From: Dallia pectoralis | Lineage: Eukaryota > Chordata > Actinopteri > Esociformes > Umbridae | NCBI GenBank assembly: GCA_029465975.1 | Contig: CM055748.1 | Location: 1,620,762 to 1,684,761 of the forward strand | Reading direction: 5' to 3' | Length of the DNA: 64,000 bases | In this document: positions 11,557 through 25,221 of the stretch, one piece after another | Layout: every line of letters begins with the position of its first letter | Numbering within the stretch: the stretch's first letter is position 1 | The notes under the pieces: model-generated | What the model was told of the DNA's origin: nothing | Seen by the model: only the letters and a program-made list of their open reading frames with translations | Database searches by the model: none | Program-made: the position numbers and the translations under genes

Positions 11557-11829
11557 TCATCTGATAGACCCAGATATCTCACAGTATGTTTAGACCATGT
11601 ATTTGTTATGCTGCTGGTTGATGACAGTATGACCACAACACCGCTCCATTGGTCGACGCAAGTCGTGTTTTATGTGACTTAATACCCTATTGTGCCATTG
11701 GACTGAAATATTGGGAGTTCAACAAAAACATTTAGAAATGCAAAATCTTTTGTAGTCGTTTTAGCAAGTTTACTCAAAAAGACAATGGCATGAGTGAGTT
11801 TAAGAGAAAAAGTGTTTTGAATTGAGCAA

Positions 11830-14637
<2,808 letters not shown>

Positions 14638-14672
14638 ACCCCCCCACCCCCACGCCCCCCCCAACCCCCTCC
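14638..14672 (-). repeat. C-rich tract, quadruplex potential on minus strand
   Basis: Runs CCCCCCC, CCCCC, CCCCCCCC and CCCCC lie within 35 bases. Confidence 0.7.
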
Positions 14673-14887
14673 TGCCTGTGAGAGAGCAGCACAAAGAGAT
14701 GACTGGCTCACAGTTTGGATGTCGGCCTGTTTAACTTGGCTTGACCAACATTAGGCTCATTTAACATAGTACCTGTGCCAGTCCACACAATCGCCCCATC
14801 TGATGCCCTTTAGGAGTGACACACTCCACCAGGGATGCCTTGAGGACTTGTTAACCAACTGTGTGGTCCCTGGCTGTTCGGTCTCTG

Positions 14888-14982
14888 AGAGGGACCTGGG
14901 GGGGACCTGAGGAGGACCTGAGGAGGACCTGAGGAGGACCTGAGGAGGACCTGAGGGGGACCTGTGGAGGACCTGAGGAGCC
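14888..14982. repeat. 11-bp tandem repeat
   Basis: GGACCTGAGGA repeats about eight times with GGGGGACCTG variants. Confidence 0.88.
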
Positions 14983-15291
14983 CTTCAAACCACGAGAGCT
15001 CTTAACACACTACATGGGTTTCAAAAGGTCGTCATCTCTTTGTTACGAAAACGTGTTGCAGCTCATTAGGAAACGGTTTGGATACATTACGTCAACTTAG
15101 AAATGTTCGGCCAACCACGTTTATTGATTTAATAACACTTTAGGAAAACTATTCGCACGTTCCTATTTTTCCTTTTTAATGCTGTTTTCTCTCAAAGCAG
15201 TGGGTGTCAAATATTTTCTGTCAAACAAATGACTGCTTAAATGAACGCTTTCACAATGATACCTAGTGGAAACGGTTGGCATCACGTGACT

Positions 15292-15356
<65 letters not shown>
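15292..15356. repeat. (GT)n microsatellite
   Basis: A pure GT run of about 31 copies after CTGGT. Confidence 0.97.
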
Positions 15357-15357
<1 letters not shown>

Positions 15358-17640
15358 AGAGAGCTTGCTTTAATGAGTATGTGTGTGTCCGTGTGTGCAT
15401 ATATGATTGTGTATGTGTCCTCCTCTGGTCTGGGAGGTACAAAGGCTCCTTACCTCATGGTATTGGTATTCCCTGAAAGAATGAGCAGGAACAGAGATGG
15501 AGCTGAGATGGAGCTGGAGCCTGAGATGGAGCGGGCCACACAGGGGCATTTATAAAGCCCGTCCCATGGGAGGGAGCCCAGGGTCCCGTATTAACCCCTA
15601 TTAAAAAACAAAGCCAGCCCAGGGGGTCCTGGCGCAATGGAGAGATATAAAGAGAGAAAATCGAGAGAAGTAAGAGGTAGTGGGGAATTTGAGTTCGGGT
15701 CACAATGTCACCGGGTGACATTGTCCTCAAACTGTATTAGTGAATGTTTTGGGGATAATTAAATAGGTTTAGGGTAAAAGTTACAAAATGTGTTTGTATT
15801 GGGGTTTAGGTTTAGGATAGAGTTTAGGATTTGGTCCTTTGTAGTCCAGTTGTTAGAAACCATGTTAAAGTTTATTGTATGTATCAATGTCAACCAATGT
15901 CAACTATGAAGACATCTAAGGACCTACACAATGTAAAATGTCAAGTTACGGAGTGGTAGGATTAGGCCATGAATATCAGGTTATAGGAAATATGTGCAAT
16001 GTGGGAATTAGGTATCACCCAGAAAACAGGCCAGGTAGCAAGCAGCCTCACCTAGTTGGTCAGCTAGCATAAAGCTTAGCTTAGCCTAGCATCCCTTCTA
16101 ACATCTGGAGGCAGTGCTGAGCCAGCAGTCACTGCTATTAAAATTCACGGCATGCTTCTTGCCAGGGCCAGGCATCCTCTCTCACTCTCTTTCTCTCTCG
16201 AGCTGTCTCGTGTGAGCATTGAGTAGCATAAATTACAGCGTGTCCTCAGACAACCCATGTGCATTCAGGCATTTGCTGAAGGAGGCCCTGCATTGGTAAC
16301 TCGTTTCAAACCCCAGTGCCAGAAGCCATTTTCCCGCTCCGAGCATTCAAAGAGAAGCAGCTTTCAGTGATGTGTTGTCTGATTAGAGCAGAGGTCACAA
16401 CTTAGGCTGAACCATATCTCATCATATGGGAGATCACGCTGCCATTATCTTGCGCCTCAGACTTGGTTGCATGAGACAACACATCGCCAATGTTATATTG
16501 TGAACACTATGTCTCTGAACACCTTATACTGTGTGGACTCTTATTGATGTGTTGAATAGTGAATACTCACCCAACGTCCACATCAATATAAAATAACGCA
16601 CACTCCTTGGTAGGAACATTGTGTCTTGGTCGCCCCTGTTTTGCAAACATGTTTTGCTATATGACACACTGGCAAACAGCAGACTCTGGTAATACAGAAA
16701 ACATGGCAATAGTGAAATGCCACTGAAGCACTTTGCCACGCGCCATTTGCTGATGTTGCTGATCGGACAAGCCTGCTCAATGTGCCTGCTATAGTGACGA
16801 GTTAACCGGCATAATATAGCAGTTGAATGAATGGTGTCTTTAACTTATATACATATATATATATACATATTTGTCCATAGCCGTATCTAAAAAGTGTCTG
16901 TTTATTTTAGGTAAAGGATTCAGTGCAACAGCAAAACTCTTAAGACTCTCAAGACTTTTGAGCTTTTGCACATCCACGCACTAATGTGTCCCTGTGTTTA
17001 AAGCGTTCACCTAATTGGGTAGTATTTTGGGAGGTGCGCCATTGATCAGAGCAAAAGTCCCGGCCGGGGCTCTCCTGCGGAGCACAGGGTTCCAGTGTTA
17101 AGCCCTGAGAAGCGTAATCTGTCTCAGCTGGAACCTCTTTTGGGCTGATGGATGGTTCCCATTCTACTGTCCTGCCTGCTGGCTTTCCCCACCTCCGTGT
17201 GCACCAGATGTGGCCTGGATTTATGTTCTGAAACCACCCTGGACCTTCTGGATACATTATGTAACAAGTTCCCCATGAGTTACGTTGCAGGGGTTCATCC
17301 TAATAATGTATCTGTGCCGTATTGTACAAGTATGTTGCAAACTGGTTTCACTAGTCAGATTGTAAATAGGTGTTCTGGCAAAGCTATAGTCATGTATTTA
17401 TTCCCACACTTCATTAGAACGGTTCTTGAGAGAACAAAAGATAAGTACTTGACAGGGTATGAGCTCGTAATGAGAGGTTTTACATAAACATTTGGTTTCT
17501 GTACTAAGCTAAGTACCAACTAGTCCTTTGGGGTAGGACACAAGATTTCCATTGCAAATGATCATTTGATCGTTTTTGTGTTTCACAGAATGTTACTGCT
17601 CCCTAAAAATGCAGATTCATACACATTTGAAATATATCTT
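15357..17640. other. Unique sequence; possible conserved non-coding block
   Basis: No gene is seen. The stretch 16120-16420 is balanced in composition, free of repeats and lacks long open frames, which is the texture of conserved non-coding DNA, but I cannot test conservation. Around 15740-15840 the words GGTTTAGG and TTTAGGAT recur as in a dispersed fish repeat. An open frame at 17152-17487 starts with a hydrophobic stretch but has no recognisable domain. Confidence 0.45.
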
Positions 17641-18029
17641 TGTCTAACGGTAGAGCTGTCTAACGGTAGAGCTGTCTAACGGTAGAGCTGTCTAACGGTA
17701 GAGCTGTCTAACGGTAAAGCTATGACGGTAGAGCTGTCTGACGATAGAGCTGTTTAACGGTAGAGCTGTTTAATGGTAGAGCTATCTGACGGTAGAGCTG
17801 TCTAACGGTAGAGCTGTCTGACTATAGAGCTGTCTAACGGTAGAGCTGTTTAACGGTAGAGCTGTCTAACGGTAGAGCTGTCGGACTATAGAGCTGTCTA
17901 ACGGTAGAGCTGTTTAACGGTAGAGTTGTCTAACGGTAGAGCTGTCTAACGGTAGAGCTGTCTGACTATAGAGCTGTCTAACGGTAGAGCTGTTTAACGG
18001 TAGAGTTGTCTAACGGTAGAGCTGTCTGA
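17641..18029. repeat. 16-bp minisatellite, about 24 copies
   Basis: The unit is GTCTAACGGTAGAGCT with GTTTAACGG and GTCTGACTATAGAGCT variants. The variant order suggests block duplication of several units at a time. Confidence 0.95.
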
Positions 18030-18495
18030 TTGGTTAAATGCCTAAGTGTCTTGTCGTTTCTTGTATTCAAACCTGCTAAGCACTGAGAAAGTGGCTGTCA
18101 CGTGCATGATGGGAAATAGGCTGGCAGGGGATAGCAGTGTGGCGGAGGGCGAGAATCAATAGTGTGATGCGATGCCACTGGGCCACGTTGCCATGGGGAT
18201 CACCCATGCTTTCCCCTTCACCAGAAGATTTATAAATTTACGAGTGAGCAGGAGATCCGGAGACAGAGAGACCGTAACGGAAAGATAAAACCGGTAAATG
18301 GAAAACCGGGGAGAATAATAGAGAAATGGTAGAAACCGGTGATGTGCATAACGCAGATCAACCTGACAAATCAATTATTCAAAGTAGGCATTTGTGAGTG
18401 TAGAATTGTATGTGAGTAAAGGTGTTTTTCATCATTTTGTTTTAGAACTGTAAGTCATGGCTCCAAATAGAGGCAATACACATGTGAAAGACATG

Positions 18496-18932
18496 CTGTC
18501 ATGTGATCACTGTGTCAGTCAGAGGCTGTCATGTGATCACCGTGTCAGTCAGTGGCTGTCATGTGATCACCGTGTCAGTCAGAGGCTGTCATGTGATCAC
18601 TGTGTCAGTCAGAGGCTGTGATGTGATCACTGTGTCAGTCAGAGGCTGTCATGTGATCAGGCTGTCATGTGATCAGTCAGTCAGAGGCTGTGATGTGACT
18701 GTGTCAGTCAGAGGCTGTCATGTGATCACCGTGTCAGTCAGAGGCTGTCATGTGATCACCGTGTCAGTCAGAGGCTGTCATGTGATCACTGTGTCTGTCA
18801 GAGGCTGTCATGTGATCACTGTGTCTGTCAGAGGCTGTCATGTGATCACTGTGTCAGTCAGAGGCTGTCATGTGATCACTGTGTCTGTCAGAGGCTGTCA
18901 TGATCACTGTGTCAGTCAGAGGCTGTCATGTG
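18496..18932. repeat. 30-bp minisatellite, about 14 copies
   Basis: The unit starts CTGTCATGTGATCACTGTGT and ends CAGTCAGAGG. Each copy contains a TGATCA palindrome. A disrupted zone of partial units lies at about 18650-18710. A 171-codon open frame across it is a repeat artefact. Confidence 0.95.
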
Positions 18933-21235
18933 CTGTATTTGTGCTATTGCTAAAACAGTGCCGTTACTCCCACAATATACAACTAGTTGTTGGTATTAAT
19001 ACATCTTTTTACAAATGAATGTTGCTGCTTATATATTCTTATAGTTCCTTCTTCTCATATTGGTACAGTGGAGAATAGTTTTATCTATTGGCAGACATAC
19101 ATCCACATTATGATTTTATCTGCTTGACACCGGTACCTGGAGACATTTGGCCGGAGGCCCAGCAAACCACCAAATCTGTGAAATATTCATATTAAACTCA
19201 TTCTTTAACAGCAAGGCGATTTGGATGTACTGCCTCACTTACGAATCCGGTCACGTAGGGTCAAGTAAAACCAGATCTATTTTCCTATCGATGAAACATT
19301 TATAACTTGGGCAACATGGAAATTGGAAACTGTGGAGTTTGGCATTCTGATCAATACAACCAACATTACAGGTTTAATACAAATGTACGACTGTCAAGGT
19401 AAAGTCAATTTTACTTTACATTCACAAGGCATTTAAAGAGTTTAAAAACATGCTTTAATTTAAAAATACACATAAGAAAGACGAAAAGCTATAGGAAATC
19501 TGGTCATTTTAGTTACAATGTCCGTTAGTAACATCTGCTTACAAAACAATAGCTTTATCCTACATATTGAAATCTTTTGAATGAACTGTTCATATAAACG
19601 ACTACAGACAACTACTTTAGACAGTCAACAGGGTGGTAAAGCACCCTGTTGACTGTCTAACTAAACTTCTTTCAGTTTCTGTGATCTAGCCAAGATGCAG
19701 GGAGACCATGTGTGATGGAACGGATCAGTAATGCAAAGTGGACTAACGATACCTGACAAACATAGATTGGCAACTCTGGGCTAAATTTACTAGGATGGCA
19801 TTGACAACAGGTGTTTAGATGTCCGGTGATGGGGGGCGTGGTCTGGTGCAAGATTGAGCTGGAGGATGTCAAAGTGACCTGCTTGCAAGTCTACATAGCT
19901 GCAAACCAAACATGTTGTCACGGGTGTGGTGAGTTGTGTGCCACATGGGGTGTTTAGTGGGGAGCACTACCTGTGGGTTTAGTTTTTTATAGGTTTTGAG
20001 TTTATTTCTTCCGTATGTTGTTCTCGTGCTTGTTTTCCTCTGTCGTCCAATAAACACCACAAACATGATTTATGTCTCTGCGCTTGGCCTCCTTCTGCAC
20101 AACGCCTATGGATTACGTGACACATTTGTAGAAATTCAATTAAAATTGCAGGCATATATTATATTCAGAGTTACGTGAAAAGCATTTACCGACTGAAATG
20201 CATGGGCAGATCGTATTTCCACGCTCTCTGAATTTTGACAGGTTTACGACGAGGATACATTTGGTCTTCTGAGGTTCACAAGCAGGGTTGCCAGATTCCT
20301 TTGTCAGTACCCCACTCACTCAATCATCCGCAGGTTTTGTGGGAAAAGAACACAGAAGGGCTGTAGTGGATAGTTTGGTTCTTGTCAATCATCTTTGGTT
20401 CATGTTTGTAGCTCTAAGCTAAGTACAAAGAGAGGGCTAAGATAGGACCGACTGTCACAGGGGCACTCGCTCGCTAAACCATCTGTAACATCTCCTGCAG
20501 GACACTGATGCTAATTTTGACCAGGTCATCCAAATACAGAAAGGGAAGACAAATAGAGGAGCTTTGGAGGATGGTATGAAATATAAACAGAGAGAGTTAT
20601 GGTGGTAAGGAAATTAAAGACAGTGATGAAGGACACACTTAAATGGCACAAGAGGGAGGACAGAAGAGACCCTGCGTCTGAATATGGACGTACAAAAAGT
20701 CATTTGCGAAGTTCTCAAATGACAGCTGACAGTCCGCATTTGAACCTCTCAAACGGACTGAATCACAGAGCCGAAACAACATTTAAAAAATAATCCAAAT
20801 ACTTTGCTCCTCGCTACATCTTCAGTTTTTAGATATGAGGGGGGACACTTGTCTCGTTGAAAGCCTTTTCACTTCTTTCTCTATTTGTCAAAGTCCATCG
20901 ATATGATTGTTGGCCGGGGAGAGAGAGAGAGGTGCATTGTGGGTGTGTCAGGGTAAAGTGTGTGTGTTGTGGGTAGGGGGTTCCACGGGCAATTGTGGCT
21001 CGTAAAAAGTTTTTAGGCTGCTGTGTTTTAGAAGTCGTGATGACGGGCGACTGGGTTGGCTGAGTGTGGATTATTGGGATTGGTGGAGAGGTGCCGCAGT
21101 ACTGCGTGAGCTGAATAACAGAGAGGGGGGTGAGACACACACTGCCTTCTTACAGTAGATGAACATGAAGACACGCGCTCGTAGGTGGACACTCCGTGCT
21201 ACACAACGGTCCTCCATAGTGTCCAAACACAGTGA
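18933..21235. other. Unique sequence, no gene seen
   Basis: Unique DNA. Apart from a perfect hairpin at 19617-19660, listed separately, no feature is supported. Confidence 0.55.
19617..19660. repeat. Perfect 19-bp inverted repeat, 6-base loop
   Basis: TTAGACAGTCAACAGGGTG at 19617-19635 is exactly complementary to 19642-19660, with loop GTAAAG. Pairing stops at both outer ends. At 44 bases it is shorter than an animal pre-microRNA. Confidence 0.95.
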
Positions 21236-23184
21236 ATGCTGGTCTCTGGTATATGCTGGTCTCTGGTATATGCTGGTCTCTGGTATATGCTGGTCTCTGG
21301 TATATGATGGTCTCTGGTATATGCTGGTCTCTGGTATATGCTGGTCTCTGGTATATGCTGGTCTCTGGTATATGCTGGTCCCTGGTATATGCTGGTCTCT
21401 GGTATATGCTGGTCTCTGGTATATGCTGGTCTCTGGTATATGCTGGTCTCTGGTATATGCTGGTCTCTGGTATATGCTGGTCTCTGGTATATGCTGGTCT
21501 CTGGTATATGCTGGTCTCTGGTATATGCTGGTCCCTGGTATATGCTGGTCTCTGGTATATGCTGGTCTCTGGTATATGCTGGTCTCTGGTATATGCTGGT
21601 CTCTGGTATATGCTGGTCTCTGGTATATGCTGGTCTCTGGTATATGCTGGTCCCTGGTATATGCTGGGTATATGCTGGTCTCTGGTATATGCTGGTCTCT
21701 GGTATATGCTGGTCTCTGGTATATGCTGGTCTCTGGTATATGCTGGTCTCTGGTATATGCTGGTCTCTGGTATATGCTGGTCTCTGGTATATGCTGGTCT
21801 CTGGTATATGCTGGTCTCTGGTATATGCTGGTCCCTGGTATATGCTGGTCTCTGGTATATGCTGGTCTCTGGTATATGCTGGTCTCTGGTATATGCTGGT
21901 CCCTGGTATATGCTGGTCTCTGGTATATGCTGGTCTCTGGTATATGCTGGTCCCTGGTATATGCTGGTCTCTGGTATATGCTGGTCTCTGGTATATGCTG
22001 GTCTCTGGTATATGCTGGTCTCTGGTATATGCTGGTCTCTGGTATATGCTGGTCTCTGGTATATGCTGGTCTCTGGTATATGCTGGTCTCTGGTATATGC
22101 TGGTCTCTGGTATATGCTGGTCTCTGGTATATGCTGGTCTCTGGTATATGCTGGTCTCTGGTATATGCTGGTCTCTGGTATATGCTGGTCTCTGGTATAT
22201 GCTGGTCTCTGGTATATGCTGGCTGGTGCTGGTCTCTGGTATATGCTGGTCTCTGGTATATGCTGCTGGTATGCTGGTATATGCTGGTCTGGTCTCTGGT
22301 ATATGCTGGTCTCTGGTATATGCTGGTCCTGGTATATGCTGGTCTCTGGTATATGCTGGTCTCTGGTATATGCTGGTCTCTGGTATATGCTGGTCTCTGG
22401 TATATGCTGGTCCCTGGTATATGCTGGTCTCTGGTATATGCTGGTCTGGTATATGCTGGTATATGCTGGTCTCTGGTATATGCTGGTCTCTGGTATATGC
22501 TGGTCTCTGGTATATGCTGGTCCCTGGTATATGCTGGCTGGTCTCTGGTATATGCTGGTCTCTGGTATATGCTGGTCCCTGGTATATGCTGGTCTCTGGT
22601 ATATGCTGGTCTCTGGTATATCTGGTCTGGTATATGCTGGTCTCTGGTATATGCTGGTCTCTGGTATATGCTGGTCTCTGGTATATGCTGGTCTCTGGTA
22701 TATGCTGGTCCCTGGTATATGCTGGTCTCTGGTATATGCTGGTCTCTGGTATATGCTGGTCTCTGGTATATGCTGGTCCCTGGTATATGCTGGTCTCTGG
22801 TATATGCTGGTCCCTGGTATATGCTGGTCCCTGGTATATGCTGGTCTCTGGTATATGCTGGTCTCTGGTATATGCTGGTCTCTGGTATATGCTGGTCTCT
22901 GGTATATGCTGGTCTCTGGTATATGCTGGTCTCTGGTATATGCTGGTCCTGGTATATGCTGGTCTCTGGTATATGCTGGTCTCTGGTATATGCTGGTCTC
23001 TGGTATATGCTGGTCTCTGGTATATGCTGGTCCCTGGTATATAATGGTCCCTGGTATATGCTGGTCTCTGGTATATGCTGGTCCCTGGTATATGCTGGTC
23101 TCTGGTATATGCTGGTCTCTGGTATATGCTGGTCCCTGGTATATGCTGGTCTCTGGTATATGCTGGTCTCTGGTATATGCTGGT
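21236..23184. repeat. 17-bp minisatellite, about 114 copies
   Basis: The unit is CTGGTCTCTGGTATATG, with a common CTGGTCCCTGG variant and short indels concentrated at about 22220-22640. It is the largest array here, nearly 2 kb. Three units make 51 bases, so a stop-free unit opens three + frames of about 570-740 codons and two minus frames of about 710-740. All are artefacts. Confidence 0.98.
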
Positions 23185-24335
23185 TTCTTATGGGTGTTCT
23201 GTCTTTGTTCACTGCCTGTATGTATATTATGCCCTGAAGTCAACACATTGTGGACTATCTGTCCGTCCGAATGTCCGTCTGGGCCTGGGTACTGCCAATG
23301 TTCCCGCTCCCGGTTACTGAAAGGGAAAGACAGGCTAGGATGGTGTCTATTCAGAGCATTTGGTTTAATGCTCACTGTAATATATGAGAGGGGTGTAATG
23401 GTTCAAATGTATTTACAAGATAAAGCTATAAGATGTGTTATTATCACCATGTAATGATCATAGAGAACCATGGTGTTGTCAAGGTTTATATATGCAAATA
23501 GGTTTTATACCCGCAGTAAAGTGGCGCCTCAGTCAAGCACTCCCACCCCATTTATGTCCATTCTTTTCTTCTTTCCTCTCCTGTGGCTGTGTCCTGTTGA
23601 CTTATTTGGGGTTTATCGTGTGTGTGTGTGTGTGTGTGTGTGTGCATGGCTCAGTGTCACATTTGCAATCATAGATGGGCTAAATCAGGGGTTTAATTCC
23701 TTGTACTGCAGAGTGACATGGTGGCGATCTCTGACCTGAGCCGTACTGTAACTATCTAGAACAAATGATGTAATATGTGCATTACCCTTTGACTGGATGA
23801 AACACACGGGGTTAATCGATATTGACAGCATGTGTTTAGCTTCAATCAAACTAGGATAGCAGAGTGACACATTAGTAGTAGTTGGAATATTGTATCTGGA
23901 GCTCTTCCCAGACTGCATATGGGAATACCGTTTGAACGTTTGTGAGGAGAACTGCCACCGAAAACTAAAGCCAGTATCCCAAAAAGCTTTATTTTGTTTT
24001 ATATCAGAGGCTGAAACAAACTGCAGATTGAGTAAATATATTAATGTGGTGCAGGGAAGTTTACCAAGTTTTTCTGTGTTTGTGTGTGTGTGTGTGTGTA
24101 TGTGTGTGTGTGTGTGTGTGCCCATAGTCTTGTTTGCGATTGTATACATGTCCATTCCTGCGTGTGTTTGTTGGGAGGTGTGAGAGACCGTGTTTTCTGA
24201 GTGTAAGTAGCGCCGTACCTGGGCTGTCTCTCTCGCTCGCTCTCCAGTGGAGAAAGAGAGGCTTGAGCAGAAGGGGCGAGGTTAAAGGGGTGATTCGCTG
24301 GGGCTGCCGGATAACTCCATTTTCTTTTTTTGCAG
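23185..24335. other. Unique sequence with two short (TG)n tracts
   Basis: TG tracts lie at about 23608-23643 and 24083-24119. No gene is supported here. The stretch 24190-24335 is richer in CpG and may be upstream sequence of the exon-like block that follows. Confidence 0.5.
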
Positions 24336-24375
24336 AATCTCTACAGTTTCTTTTCTTTCGCTTTTATTCAGCCGC
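24336..24375 (+). ncRNA. Candidate small exon of a host transcript
   Basis: CCATTTTCTTTTTTTGCAG precedes and GTAAGTGA follows this 40-base block, giving strong splice sites on the microRNA strand. It contains no ATG. With the next block at 24650-24846 it forms a plausible pair of exons separated by a 274-base intron. Its position about 4 kb before miR-100 would fit a MIR100HG-like host RNA, which is an inference only. Confidence 0.4.
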
Positions 24376-24649
24376 GTAAGTGACTGAACGAGAAACTGAG
24401 CGATTGCAAGAAACAAAGAGAATCGAGGCAATTTTTTCATGACTGGATCTTGGCTTTCGTACAAACAGATGTTGCCCGTGATTTGATGGTTAGGCAGGCA
24501 TTCCGTTAGTATAATACAGAGGGCTCACAGGCTGGAAAGAATCCCTCTTATTCATAATTTTATCACGATTATGACAATCGGGCTCCTATTAAAACAGGAA
24601 TCTGTCGTTTTCATTTCATACTTTTCATTTGACTTTTTCTCCCATCCAG

Positions 24650-24846
24650 CTTTCCGCTTCTCCCGCTTTTTCTTTGTCTCACTACTTCTCTAAATGTCTT
24701 CAAATTCTTTTTCGGCGGTGTCACCGGTTGCATGTTTGTGATTTGTTTCCTCGTGGGCCACAATGGACCTGTCATACCTTCTGGCAAATGCTTTAAGCAC
24801 CCTGGGTAGAGAGAAAAAACATTTGGAAACTATAAAAAGACGACCG
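24650..24846 (+). ncRNA. Candidate exon of host transcript, possible short ORF
   Basis: The acceptor CTTTTTCTCCCATCCAG precedes and the donor GTAAGTCA follows, a strong match to consensus. Inside, an ATG at 24763 opens 28 codons, MDLSYLLANALSTLGREK and ten more residues, running in phase straight into the donor. An earlier short upstream ORF starts near 24693 and ends with TGA near 24740. I do not recognise the peptide. The block could be the first coding exon of an unknown gene. More likely, given its place, it is an exon of a spliced non-coding host of the microRNA cluster whose short frame is chance. Confidence 0.4.
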
Positions 24847-25165
24847 GTAAGTCATTATTAGCGTGCTAACGTGCTTCTGCTACTTCACCTTCAGACTTTC
24901 TGTTTTCTGTTTCCGCCACATGTATGTAACATGTTTCCGTGCACAAATAGGGCCTAGAGTTTGTTCAGCTCCTGGCTCTACGCTGTGTCTGCATTTCCTG
25001 ACATTACCAGACGTCTCATATCTATCTCTTTTTGTTTCTTCCAGCATTGTAGGTTATGTTAATGTTTATGTGCTTGTGATTTTACTGGCAGTAGTTGCTG
25101 TTGTTTCCTGTGGTCATTGCCCTCGGGAGTTTGTTCAAGTCCTGATGCATTTTAACCCCCCACAC

Positions 25166-25221
25166 CCCCCTCCACACACACACACACACACACCCCTCCA
25201 CACACACACACACACACACAC
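25166..25221. repeat. (CA)n microsatellite, interrupted
   Basis: Two CA runs are separated by CCCCTC. They follow a C-rich CCCCCCACACCCCCCTCC segment. Confidence 0.93.

Noticed and set aside
17152..17487. 111-codon frame beginning MVPILLSCLLAFPTSVCTRC, signal-peptide-like
   Set aside because: Hydrophobic start and cysteines are suggestive, but there is no splice partner, no recognised family and no start context.
21159..23454. Open frames of about 570-740 codons on both strands
   Set aside because: They coincide with the 17-bp array, have a strict 17-residue period, and exist in three + frames and two minus frames at once. No unique domain adjoins them.
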